NCBI RefSeq assembly: GCF_001718695.1
Contig: NZ_CP013420.1
Span: 558,001 to 622,000, forward strand
Direction: 5' to 3'
Origin: Burkholderia ubonensis
Lineage (GTDB): Bacteria; Pseudomonadota; Gammaproteobacteria; Burkholderiales; Burkholderiaceae
DNA length: 64,000 nt
Numbering within the stretch: position 1 is the stretch's first letter; each line of letters starts with the position of its first letter. The translations under genes were made by a program, and so were the position numbers. Shown one piece after another: positions 32,942 through 40,233 of this stretch. Under the pieces are notes generated by a model. That model was given only the letters and a program-made list of their open reading frames with translations, was not told where the DNA came from and did no database searches.

Positions 32942-32973
32942 AACCGTACATATTTTGTTATGTTAACCGTACA
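32942..32973. promoter_or_regulatory. Direct repeat AACCGTACA in the XRE1/FtsZ-like divergent region
   Basis: AACCGTACA occurs at 32942-32950 and 32965-32973, 23 bp apart, roughly two helical turns. The second copy lies inside an ATGTT...AACAT inverted repeat. It is a likely binding site for the XRE protein, controlling both itself and the FtsZ-like gene. Confidence 0.4.
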
Positions 32974-33019
32974 ACATCATCAAGGGCAAACACCCACAAC
33001 CATCCGGGGATTCAGAAAA

Positions 33020-33925
33020 ATGTCGACACCTACTATCCAGAAGACCACTACAGCAGACGGGATTCAACTCGAGAGATGGCCCGTGCGGCGTTCGATTGGT
33101 CACGGGCATGATCATCCGGCTGTCCAGATCGTCGGGGTAGGAGAAACGGGCGGTGGACTGGCTGCCGGCCTGTACTACCGACTCGGCGTCGATGACGGCA
33201 TCGCGTTCCAGCATGCCTCGGCAACGGACGCTGCATTGTCGGGCGACGCATCGCTAATCGAGGATCACGTGCCGTTCGCAGGGGCGAAAGCAGTGATCGT
33301 GATTGCGGCCGCCGGCGAGCCGGATGCGCTGCGGGTTTCGGCGATCGTCAGCGCTGTAGCACGGAGTACCGGCGCGCGAGTTGTTGCATTGTTGGCTCAA
33401 GCGCCGCTTCCACCGGGGCCGCTGGTTCGGACAGTCGCGATCGACCTATCACGCAACGCTGACGCGGTCGTGTTCGCTCCCGAATATCCCCACCCTTCCG
33501 TGCTGCACTGCCTGGTCGGCGTCTACGTGACGGCAATGCGGGGGACGCAGCCGGATTTGTCGGAATGGAAGATGCCGACCGGAAGTGATTTCCTTGATGT
33601 GCGAGAGGCGTTCACCGGGACGACTGGAGCGGTGATTGGTGTCGGCGAAGGACGCGGCCCTGAGCGTATCAAGGAAGCAGCCCGACAGGCGATTCTCGAT
33701 GTGGGTTCCGCTCGGCTCACGGCGGCTGGCGGCTTACTCGTGATGGTTTCGGGTGCGGAAACCCTCAGGCTCCGGGAGGTTGCGGCGGCGGTCTACGCCA
33801 TTTGCGAAGCGACCACGGGTGACGCAGGTTCCGTGCTCGCTGCGCACTACGACGATCGGCTCGGCGAGACGGTTCGCATTACCGTAATCGCAGCCGAACG
33901 TGACGACTCCGACTGCATGCAATGA
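33020..33925 (+). CDS. Degenerate FtsZ-like (tubulin-superfamily) protein
   Basis: 301 residues. V-G-V-G-E-T-G-G-G (38-46) is at the place of FtsZ loop T1. The T4 tubulin signature G-G-G-T-G-S/T-G is replaced by A-A-A-G-E-P-D (96-102) inside an otherwise similar I-V-I-A...A-V-A-R-S-T-G-A-R-V-V-A-L frame. S-D-F-L-D-V-R (189-195) matches the T7 catalytic loop, and the C-terminal domain follows FtsZ closely (T-G-A-V-I-G-V-G-E-G-R-G-P-E-R, G-G-L-L-V-M-V-S-G-A-E-T-L-R-L-R-E-V). Probably it cannot bind GTP normally but may join or poison an FtsZ filament. It lacks the C-terminal FtsA/ZipA-binding peptide. Confidence 0.65.
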   Translation: MSTPTIQKTTTADGIQLERWPVRRSIGHGHDHPAVQIVGVGETGGGLAAGLYYRLGVDDGIAFQHASATDAALSGDASLIEDHVPFAGAKAVIVIAAAGEPDALRVSAIVSAVARSTGARVVALLAQAPLPPGPLVRTVAIDLSRNADAVVFAPEYPHPSVLHCLVGVYVTAMRGTQPDLSEWKMPTGSDFLDVREAFTGTTGAVIGVGEGRGPERIKEAARQAILDVGSARLTAAGGLLVMVSGAETLRLREVAAAVYAICEATTGDAGSVLAAHYDDRLGETVRITVIAAERDDSDCMQ

Positions 33926-33947
33926 CGGTGTTTGCACAGGGATGCAG

Positions 33948-34259
33948 CTACCGCAGAGGACGGCGTCTCGGCTGCGGTGCTTCGCCTCGGTGTTCACCTG
34001 TTGGCTTGAGTGCCATTTTCAGCGGCTCGAATAGGTCCGCGAGCGTGATCCCAAGCACGTAGCAGATAGTCGCCAACGTCTCCACCGTGGGATTACCGAT
34101 GCCCCGTTCGATCGCGCTGACGCGGGTTCGGTCTAGACGAGCTTCGTAGGCCAACTCTTCTTGAGACTTCTCGGCCTCGATCCGGCACGCCTTCACTCGC
34201 TTGCCGATAGCGGTTGCCACGGCGTTGCGCCGATCACGGGTTCTCGGTTTGGTACTCAT
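33948..34259 (-). CDS. XRE-family repressor 2 flanking the FtsZ-like gene
   Basis: 103 residues. G-K-R-V-K-A-C-R-I-E-A-E-K-S-Q-E-E-L-A-Y-E-A-R-L-D-R-T-R-V-S is the HTH, followed by N-P-T-V-E-T-L and L-A-D-L-F-E-P-L-K-M. It is a close paralogue of XRE1. It lies immediately after the FtsZ-like gene on the other strand and is divergent from the small membrane-protein gene; a TTATAAG-rich promoter region separates them. Confidence 0.85.
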   Translation of the reverse strand: MSTKPRTRDRRNAVATAIGKRVKACRIEAEKSQEELAYEARLDRTRVSAIERGIGNPTVETLATICYVLGITLADLFEPLKMALKPTGEHRGEAPQPRRRPLR

Positions 34260-34462
34260 GGCGTACAGCATGCTTTTCTGACGCCTTTAGAACCACGTCT
34301 TACAAACCTCTATTAAAAGAATCTTATAAGCAACATGTTTACGATACACTTCGGGCCGCTGGACGGCGGTAGACCGGCATGGACGAAGCGGAACTTCACG
34401 AAACAGTCGCCCTGCGTCGCGTTGACAGCAGGCACCAATCCAAAACTGCAAAGGGGCTTTCA

Positions 34463-34855
34463 ATGAATACTTCTGGAGACCAGACGGGCAGCGCCACGAC
34501 GACTCAAGCCAAAACCGCCTCCCCGATTCGAAGAAGCGCGTTGGGAACAGCGGCTTGGATTATCGTCGCGCTATTTGTCGCCCTCTTGGCGACGGGTGTG
34601 TACATGCCTCAACATCCAAGCCACGCGGCTCTCAAATTTCTCTTTCTCTGGTTCGGTGGTGCGTGGCTTGGCTACATCGGTGTGAGGCTGGGTGACGGCG
34701 TGCGGAGAATTTTCCGACCGGACATCATCGTGACGAGCGGCGGAATCTCCGATGCGATCTGGACGAGGATGTGCTGGGCGATCGGTCCGCAATGCGTCGG
34801 ACTGTTCTTGGGGGCGGTCACTGGCACCAGCATTATGGCTAGCTGGATCAGCTGA
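34463..34855 (+). CDS. Small membrane protein of the FtsZ-like block
   Basis: 130 residues from the ATG after AAGGGG. The N-terminal 30 residues are polar (T-S-G-D-Q-T-G-S-A-T-T-T-Q-A-K-T). They are followed by a TM helix (A-W-I-I-V-A-L-F-V-A-L-L-A-T-G-V-Y-M), a second (F-L-F-L-W-F-G-G-A-W-L-G-Y-I-G-V) and a third hydrophobic end. No family recognised. It ends before a very strong terminator. It could anchor or respond to the FtsZ-like protein (inference). Confidence 0.6.
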   Translation: MNTSGDQTGSATTTQAKTASPIRRSALGTAAWIIVALFVALLATGVYMPQHPSHAALKFLFLWFGGAWLGYIGVRLGDGVRRIFRPDIIVTSGGISDAIWTRMCWAIGPQCVGLFLGAVTGTSIMASWIS

Positions 34856-34887
34856 CCCAGGCGGACGAGTCTACTGGAGACTCACAC

Positions 34888-34938
34888 GTGCCGAAGGCAG
34901 CGAAGCTGTGTTGCAGCTTCGCTGCCTTCGGCACTTTT
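34888..34938 (+). terminator. Strong Rho-independent terminator with a perfect 21-bp stem
   Basis: The arms 34888-34908 and 34914-34934 are exact inverted copies with a TGTTG loop and TTTT after. It is far stronger than the other terminators in the window and closes the membrane-protein transcript. Confidence 0.85.
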
Positions 34939-34980
34939 CGGCAGTACGGTGCGACTGCGACGGTCAAGGCTGGCAAGCTG

Positions 34981-35015
<35 letters not shown>

Positions 35016-35339
35016 GGCGGTGGCAGAGCATTCGGCGCTTGGTTACTGCTGCATCCTTGGTGTGACGGTTGCAGGTGCTGCGGTGGGGTGCGTGCTCATG
35101 TGAGCGGGAAAAGTTGCCTCTGCTGCCCGGGTTTACCAGCGGCCCGCACGGGGTCGGTCGAAGCGCGCCATCGGCCAGTCATCGGCGGCGATGGCGAGAG
35201 GCAGCTAGCGGCCAAAAGCAGAACTTTTCGGTGACCATGCGAATGGCCGCGTTCTGCGTCACAACGGCTGCTTATCCGCTCGCCGCGGAGGGCCGGACCC
35301 GCGCCGCTGACGCGAACGCCATCACCTAACCCAATGCCC

Positions 35340-35978
35340 TTATGTTCTAACTGCCATTACTGGGCGCGCGTTCAGTTCCGCGAATGTGCATTCGCTCGCC
35401 AAGAAGCGGCCAGATAACGTCTGCCTCTCTACTGTCTGGATATAGTCGTCGCCGACGGCCATAGGAATATACGTAGGATTGGGCGCAATTTCGTCAGGCC
35501 AGCCGCCAGTTACGGCCCCGAGGAGGTCTGGCCGATTCCATACGGCTGACAACGTGGACCATAGGGTAACGTCGATCACCTCGCCGGATGGTAACGTCCA
35601 CCACGCGTGCAAGTTGATGCCGGACCGTCCTACGAAGTCCGATGCCCGCAACCCTTGCCGATACCAAGTCCGAAGATCGGCCCAACTCGGATCGAAAAAG
35701 GGTCTGCTTGAGCTCAAGACTTGTCCAAAGGTAAGCAGGATTGGCTCGCCAAATACTTCCTCCGCGTGAGGTCGGAGGGCATGACTCCACTTCACGCATT
35801 GCCCGACAGCGCCGACGAATGAATCAATGCCCAAATTTGAGATTCTCGCATGCAAGCGCTCGCCTAGCTTAGCTGTGAATAACTCGGTTTTAGTTACAGG
35901 AAGCCGCGTGAATGAAGCGCCGAGACCTTCGGTGAAGTCATACGCGGCACGCAATCTCGCAATGTATGTATCGGTCAT
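35340..35978 (-). CDS. Hypothetical protein
   Basis: 212 residues. M-T-D-T-Y-I-A-R-L-R-A-A-Y-D-F-T-E-G-L ... V-F-G-E-P-I-L-L-T-F-G-Q-V ... W-W-T-L-P-S-G-E-V-I-D-V-T-L-W-S-T has a convincing protein texture but no family I recognise. The start overlaps the stop of the small gene upstream (ATGA at 35975-35978), so the two are coupled. It lies next to the integrase, a usual place for cargo. Confidence 0.55.
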   Translation of the reverse strand: MTDTYIARLRAAYDFTEGLGASFTRLPVTKTELFTAKLGERLHARISNLGIDSFVGAVGQCVKWSHALRPHAEEVFGEPILLTFGQVLSSSRPFFDPSWADLRTWYRQGLRASDFVGRSGINLHAWWTLPSGEVIDVTLWSTLSAVWNRPDLLGAVTGGWPDEIAPNPTYIPMAVGDDYIQTVERQTLSGRFLASECTFAELNARPVMAVRT

Positions 35979-36247
35979 AGTTTTTTCACTGGTGACGGCG
36001 TGATCTCTGCAATATCGGCAAGCGCAGCCCCGATCTTAAATCGGCACCTTCGATACCCAGGGTTGTCAGCCAAATCGGCCAGACAGAAACCGCTCGAACT
36101 GGGGGCGCAATTGACGGACGCCTCAATTATCTTGGCCTCATATCGGCGGGGAAGGAGGCAGTCAGCGACCTTATGCGGGTGTCCCAAACGGATCGATAGC
36201 GGCCTGTCCTCAGATGCACAAGCGTAGGTCTTGGCGTAGGTTTGCAC
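35975..36247 (-). CDS. Small hypothetical protein coupled to the 212-residue gene
   Basis: 90 codons from a GTG with a weak ribosome site. It has cysteines at several places (Y-A-C-A, A-D-C-L-L, N-C-A-P, G-F-C-L-A-D) and no recognised domain. Support comes mainly from the 4-bp overlap with the following gene. It could be an antitoxin or immunity-size partner, but nothing in the sequence shows this. Confidence 0.4.
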   Translation of the reverse strand: MQTYAKTYACASEDRPLSIRLGHPHKVADCLLPRRYEAKIIEASVNCAPSSSGFCLADLADNPGYRRCRFKIGAALADIAEITPSPVKKL

Positions 36248-36284
36248 AGGACGCCCCGTCAGGAAAGATGCAGGTGCTGCTGCA

Positions 36285-37517
36285 TCATCGGTTACTGATG
36301 GGGGCGCTTGCGGTGCCCCGATCTTGGCATGCCTCTTCCTCGACGTCGTCCAGCCAGTTAGCCCATGCTTGCATCATCTCCCGGCGCTCCGGCAAATACT
36401 TGGCATGGTTGTATGTCGAGCGAGTCCTGTCCTTATCTTTGTGCGACAACTGCATTTCGACCACTTCGTCCTTCCACCCCATTTCATGGAGGTTGGTCGA
36501 CGCAGTTGCTCGAAAGTCATGACCCGTTATCGGTTCCGGATTATCCGGAACCATGTAGTTGATAGCCCGATTGATCGTTGCGCGACTCATGTGCGGACGT
36601 TCTCGATTGCTATGCAGAATAGGCAGGATATACCCGCGATTTCCATACATCTCCTGCAGCTCGCGCAGAAGTCCAAGCGCTTGCTGGGGAAGGGGAACGA
36701 TGTGGAGGCGCCGTGATTTTATTTTTTCCGGGGGTACTTTCCATTCAGCGGTTCCCAGGTCGATTTCGTCCCATCGAGCCCGGCAAAGTTCGATTGTTCG
36801 CGGAAACAGCATCATCAGCAATCGAATCGCAATCGCGGTTCGTCTGCTCTTGTAGGCCGGAAGCTGTCGGAAGAGCCGCTTTAGTTCTTCGCGGCTCAAC
36901 GGCCGGGCATTCTCAGTCGGTGGCTTCAGGACCGAGCCACGCAGCACTGATGCGGGGTCCGTATCTGCCCGAAGTGTGATCACCGCGTATTGGAACACGT
37001 TCGATACGTACTGACGGAGCTTAATTGCTACGGAAGGCGAGCCCCGCTCTTCGACTCGGCGCATCAAAGCAAGGACATCGTGGGCGGTAATGGAGCGCAT
37101 GGGGCGGTTTCCGATGAACGGGTACGCATCGGTTTCTAGCATGCGCAGAATCTCGCCAAAATGTCGTTCGGTCCATGTCTTCCGCTTCTTCTCCAGCCAC
37201 TCGTCGCTGACGGCTCGAAATGTTGTTTTGCCTTCGTTGATACGCGCCGACAGCACTTCCTGTCGCGCGTGCGACGGATGCAGTCCCTTCTTTACGAGTT
37301 GGCGGGCATCGTCACGCGCTGCGCGAGCGGCCTGGAGGCTGACCGTTGGGTATTCACCGATCGCGAAGAGATTCTCCTTCCCGCCAATTCGGTACTTATA
37401 TCGCCAGAGCTTGGAGCCGGACGGCTTCACCAACAGATACAGTCCATTGCCGTCGGTAAGTTTGGTAGGCTTGTTGTCTGCTTTCGCTTGTCGGATTTTG
37501 ACGTCGGTAAGTGGCAT
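36285..37517 (-). CDS. int: P4-type tyrosine integrase
   Basis: 410 residues, full length. Residues 1-85 form the DUF4102 arm-binding domain (K-A-D-N-K-P-T-K-L-T-D-G-N-G-L-Y-L-L-V), residues 95-185 the core-binding SAM-like domain, and the rest the catalytic domain with Arg240 (F-P-R-T-I-E-L), His333 and Arg336 (G-H-D-F-R-A-T-A-S-T), His359 (L-S-H-K) and nucleophile Tyr369 (R-S-T-Y-N-H-A). All catalytic residues are present. It lies next to attR with its start pointing to it. Its leader carries a hairpin that ends only 5 bases before the ATG. Confidence 0.95.
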   Translation of the reverse strand: MPLTDVKIRQAKADNKPTKLTDGNGLYLLVKPSGSKLWRYKYRIGGKENLFAIGEYPTVSLQAARAARDDARQLVKKGLHPSHARQEVLSARINEGKTTFRAVSDEWLEKKRKTWTERHFGEILRMLETDAYPFIGNRPMRSITAHDVLALMRRVEERGSPSVAIKLRQYVSNVFQYAVITLRADTDPASVLRGSVLKPPTENARPLSREELKRLFRQLPAYKSRRTAIAIRLLMMLFPRTIELCRARWDEIDLGTAEWKVPPEKIKSRRLHIVPLPQQALGLLRELQEMYGNRGYILPILHSNRERPHMSRATINRAINYMVPDNPEPITGHDFRATASTNLHEMGWKDEVVEMQLSHKDKDRTRSTYNHAKYLPERREMMQAWANWLDDVEEEACQDRGTASAPISNR

Positions 37518-37521
37518 AGTG

Positions 37522-37567
37522 AAAAAGGGGGTATCGACTCTGGATTATCGAAATGATACCCCCTTTT
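37522..37567 (-). promoter_or_regulatory. Conserved hairpin in the integrase leader
   Basis: AAAAGGGGGTATC (37523-37535) pairs with GATACCCCCTTTT (37555-37567) across a 19-nt loop. In the left repeat the same hairpin is AAAAAGGCGTATC/GATACGCCTTTTT, also with a 19-nt loop; two base pairs changed on both sides, so pairing is conserved. On the int strand the stem ends just before the start codon and is followed by a U-run, fitting attenuation or translational control. Confidence 0.6.
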
Positions 37568-37695
37568 ATACCCCCTTTTTTCTCGGATGGACACGATTTC
37601 CGACGAACGTAAGCGAACAGTGGAAGGGCGCAAAGCGACCGACTGACAAGGGTTTGCGGCAAATTCCCGAACCAACACGAACAGGAGCAACCGAA

Positions 37696-37725
37696 GTGAT
37701 CCGACATATCGTCATGTGGAAACTG
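37696..37725. other. attR core at the 5' end of the Dabb gene
   Basis: It starts GTGATCCGACATATCGTC. It is the start codon and the next nine codons of the Dabb gene, and it matches the left core at 7851-7880. Confidence 0.7.
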
Positions 37726-38013
37726 AAGGAAACCGCGGAAGGCGCGACGCGCGCGCAGAACGCGCTCAGGCTGAAGGAGAAGCTCGAAGCGTGCCGCGAC
37801 ATCGTGCCGGGCGTCCTTCATCTCGAAGTCGGTCTCGCGACGCCGGGCCTCGAAGCGACCTACGACGTCGTGCTGGTGTCCGACTTCGTCGACCAGGCGG
37901 CGCTCGATGCGTACCAGGTGCATCCGGTGCACGAGGAAGTGAAGAAATTCGTCGGCGCGGTGCGCGAAGCGCGCCAGTGCATCGACTATCTGTGCGACAA
38001 CGCAGCACGATGA
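37696..38013 (+). CDS. Dabb (stress-responsive A/B barrel) domain protein
   Basis: 105 residues starting at GTG, 8 bases after AGGAG. M-I-R-H-I-V-M-W-K-L-K-E opens the typical Dabb fold. L-E-V-G-L, Y-D-V-V-L-V-S-D-F and L-D-A-Y-Q-V-H-P-V-H follow, all usual positions of this dimeric ferredoxin-like family. Function in bacteria is poorly known. It is the insertion target of the island: its promoter and ribosome site now come from island-side DNA. The stop overlaps the original ATG of the next gene (ATGA). Confidence 0.9.
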   Translation: MIRHIVMWKLKETAEGATRAQNALRLKEKLEACRDIVPGVLHLEVGLATPGLEATYDVVLVSDFVDQAALDAYQVHPVHEEVKKFVGAVREARQCIDYLCDNAAR

Positions 38014-38066
38014 GCGACGCGGCATCTCCGACGGACGGCCCGTAGATCGAGAGCCCGTTCGTCGAC

Positions 38067-38489
38067 ATGCTCGGCGTGCAGCTCGTGTCCGCGAAGGACG
38101 GCAACAGCGAGATCCTGCTGCCGCTCGACGAACGGCACATGAACACGTGGAGCATCGCGCACGGCGGCGTGACGATGACGCTCGCGGACGTCGCGCTCGC
38201 GATGGCCGCGCGCAGCCTGACCGACGACGGCGTCGGCGTCGTCACGGTCGAGATGAAGGTGAACTTCATGCAGCCGGGGCGCGGCGAGTTGCGCGCATAC
38301 GGGCGCGTGATGCACCGCTCGACGACGATGGCGTACTGCGAAGGCGAGGTGCGCGACAGCGAAGGGCACTTCGTCGCGAAGGCGCTCGGCACGTTCAAGT
38401 ACATGAAGCGGCTCGCGGTAGGCCGCGACATCCGCCGGCAACGCAACCGCACCGCGCCGGACGCGCATCCCGGCCCGAGCGACGCGTAA
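38067..38489 (+). CDS. PaaI-type hotdog thioesterase, 5' end cut by a TAG
   Basis: 140 residues from the internal ATG. The natural start is very probably the ATG at 38010, which overlaps the Dabb stop, but codon 12 (38043-38045) is TAG; the frame continues with I-E-S-P-F-V-D before this ATG. The core has H-M-N-T-W-S-I-A-H-G-G-V-T-M-T-L-A-D, the substrate loop of PaaI-like acyl-CoA thioesterases. CAG to TAG would be a one-base change. Either a shortened protein is made by restart, or this is a recent pseudogene. Confidence 0.75.
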   Translation: MLGVQLVSAKDGNSEILLPLDERHMNTWSIAHGGVTMTLADVALAMAARSLTDDGVGVVTVEMKVNFMQPGRGELRAYGRVMHRSTTMAYCEGEVRDSEGHFVAKALGTFKYMKRLAVGRDIRRQRNRTAPDAHPGPSDA

Positions 38490-38501
38490 GCGTCCGCACG
38501 C

Positions 38502-38537
38502 ACGGCCCTGCCGATCACGGCAGGGCCGTTTCATTTT
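38502..38537 (+). terminator. Rho-independent terminator
   Basis: ACGGCCCTGCCG, loop ATCA, CGGCAGGGCCGT, then TTCATTTT. It ends the Dabb-thioesterase transcript 12 bp after the stop. Confidence 0.8.
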
Positions 38538-38721
38538 GCGCGGCGCGTCCGGCGCGCCGCCGGCTCGGCAGTGCGCGGCAAACGAAGCCATCGTTGCCTC
38601 ACGCACACCTCGGCCGCAGCCTTCGCCACACCCTCCGCAGTGCCGCCGCCGCCCAACGGCTCGGCGCATGGCATCATGTGACGCTTGTCCGTTCACGGCG
38701 CCGCGCGCGCCGTCCTCACCG

Positions 38722-39681
38722 ATGCCGCTGAATCCGAAGATCGCCCAGATACTCGACATGGTCGAGCGGGCCAGACGTCCGTCCTATCATCATCAGACGC
38801 CGCAGCAGGCGCGCGCGGCGTACGAGAAGAGCGCGCCGATCCTCGACGTCGCACCGGCGCCGATGCACTCGGTCGAGGACTGCGTCGTGCCGACGCGCGA
38901 CGGCCGTTCGATCGGCGCGCGCCTGTACCTGCCGGTCGCGCCGAGCCTCGCGGAGCCGCTGCCGGCGCTCGTGTACTACCACGGCGGCGGCTTCACGGTC
39001 GGCAGCATCGACACGCATGACGCGCTGTGCCGGATGTTCGCGCGCGACGCGCAATGCGCGGTGCTGTCGGTCGGCTACCGGCTCGCGCCGGAGCACAAGT
39101 TTCCGACCGCGGCGAACGACGCGGACGACGCGCTGCGCTGGCTGCATCGCGAGGCGGGCGCGTTCGGCATCGACGCGGCGCGGCTCGCGGTCGGCGGCGA
39201 CAGCGCGGGCGGCACGCTCGCGACCGTCTGTGCGGTGCTCGCGCGCGACGCGGGCATCCGGCTCGCGCTGCAGCTGCTGATCTATCCCGGCGTGACCGGC
39301 CACCAGCAGACCGATTCGCATGCGCGGCTCGCGAACGGCTATCTGCTGTCGCAGGACACGATCCAGTGGTTCTTCTCGCAATATGTCCGCGATTCGTCCG
39401 ATCGCGACGACTGGCGTTTCGCGCCGCTCGACGGCACGCGCGGCGCGCCGTCGTTCGCGGGCGTCGCGCCGGCGTGGATCGCGACCGCCGAATACGATCC
39501 GTTGAGCGACGAGGGCGTCGCGTATGCGGACAAGCTGCGTGCGGCCGGCAATGCGGTCACGCTGACCTGCTACGCGGGGATGATTCACGAATTCTTCAAG
39601 ATGGGCGGCTACATACCCGAGGTGCGCGTCGCGCATGCCGACGCGACGGCGGCGCTGCGGGCCGCCTTCGACGGCGTTTGA
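38722..39681 (+). CDS. Alpha/beta hydrolase of the hormone-sensitive lipase family
   Basis: 319 residues. The oxyanion motif Y-Y-H-G-G-G-F and the nucleophile motif G-G-D-S-A-G-G are classic for HSL/acetyl-esterase (Aes-like) enzymes. D in E-Y-D-P-L-S-D-E and H in G-M-I-H-E-F-F complete the triad. It hydrolyses short to medium acyl esters in the cytosol. The ribosome site is weak; the frame extends upstream but without coding character. Confidence 0.88.
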   Translation: MPLNPKIAQILDMVERARRPSYHHQTPQQARAAYEKSAPILDVAPAPMHSVEDCVVPTRDGRSIGARLYLPVAPSLAEPLPALVYYHGGGFTVGSIDTHDALCRMFARDAQCAVLSVGYRLAPEHKFPTAANDADDALRWLHREAGAFGIDAARLAVGGDSAGGTLATVCAVLARDAGIRLALQLLIYPGVTGHQQTDSHARLANGYLLSQDTIQWFFSQYVRDSSDRDDWRFAPLDGTRGAPSFAGVAPAWIATAEYDPLSDEGVAYADKLRAAGNAVTLTCYAGMIHEFFKMGGYIPEVRVAHADATAALRAAFDGV

Positions 39682-39736
39682 CGAAGGTTCGACGGCGTTT
39701 GACGGCGGCGGCGCCCGGCGTCGCGCGGAGGAAGCG

Positions 39737-40191
39737 ATGACGGACGGCTGGGTCGAAACGGAAACGCAGACGGGCGACTGGGCGGTGCTCGGCGCGGATG
39801 CCGCGCGCATTCGCGACGCGGTGTTCGTGCGCGAGCAGCGCATTCCCCCGGAGTGGGAGCTCGACGACGACGATCCGCTGTCGCGCCATGCCGTCGCGTA
39901 CCGGATCGACGCGGCGACGGGCGCGCGCCGCGCGATCGCGACCGGGCGGCTGCTGCCGTCGGGCACGATCGGGCGGGTCTCGGTGCTGGCCGACGCGCGC
40001 GGGCAGGGCGCCGGCTCGGCGGTGCTGCAGGCGCTGCTGGACGAGGCGCGACGCCGCGGCGAGCCTGCCGTGCGGCTCTATGCGCAGGAGAGACGGCCGT
40101 GCCGTTCTATGTGCGGCATGGCTTCTCGACGATCGGCGAATGGTTCGTCGAGGCCGGCGTGCGGCACGTCGAGATGACGCGCGCGCCGTGA
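39737..40191 (+). pseudogene. GNAT acetyltransferase with a 2-bp frameshift
   Basis: GGAGGAA lies before the ATG. The first frame gives R-I-R-D-A-V-F-V-R-E-Q-R-I-P-P-E-W-E and the acetyl-CoA loop A-D-A-R-G-Q-G-A-G-S, as in ElaA-like GNATs. After Y-A-Q-E the homology moves to another frame, which continues T-A-V-P-F-Y-V-R-H-G-F. The break is at GAGAGA (40088-40093): one GA too many. It is a slippage mutation or a sequencing error; as read, the protein ends in 30 unrelated residues. Confidence 0.75.
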
Positions 40192-40233
40192 GCGTCGCGG
40201 CGGCGTCAGCCGATGCGACGACCGTCGCGCGCG

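Larger units (their letters stand above)
37412..37725. repeat. Right copy of the island-flanking direct repeat
   Basis: It matches 7581-7880. It covers the integrase start, its leader and the att core. A 14-bp extra segment here duplicates part of the hairpin's 3' arm (GATACCCCCTTTT then ATACCCCCTTTTTT). Confidence 0.8.
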
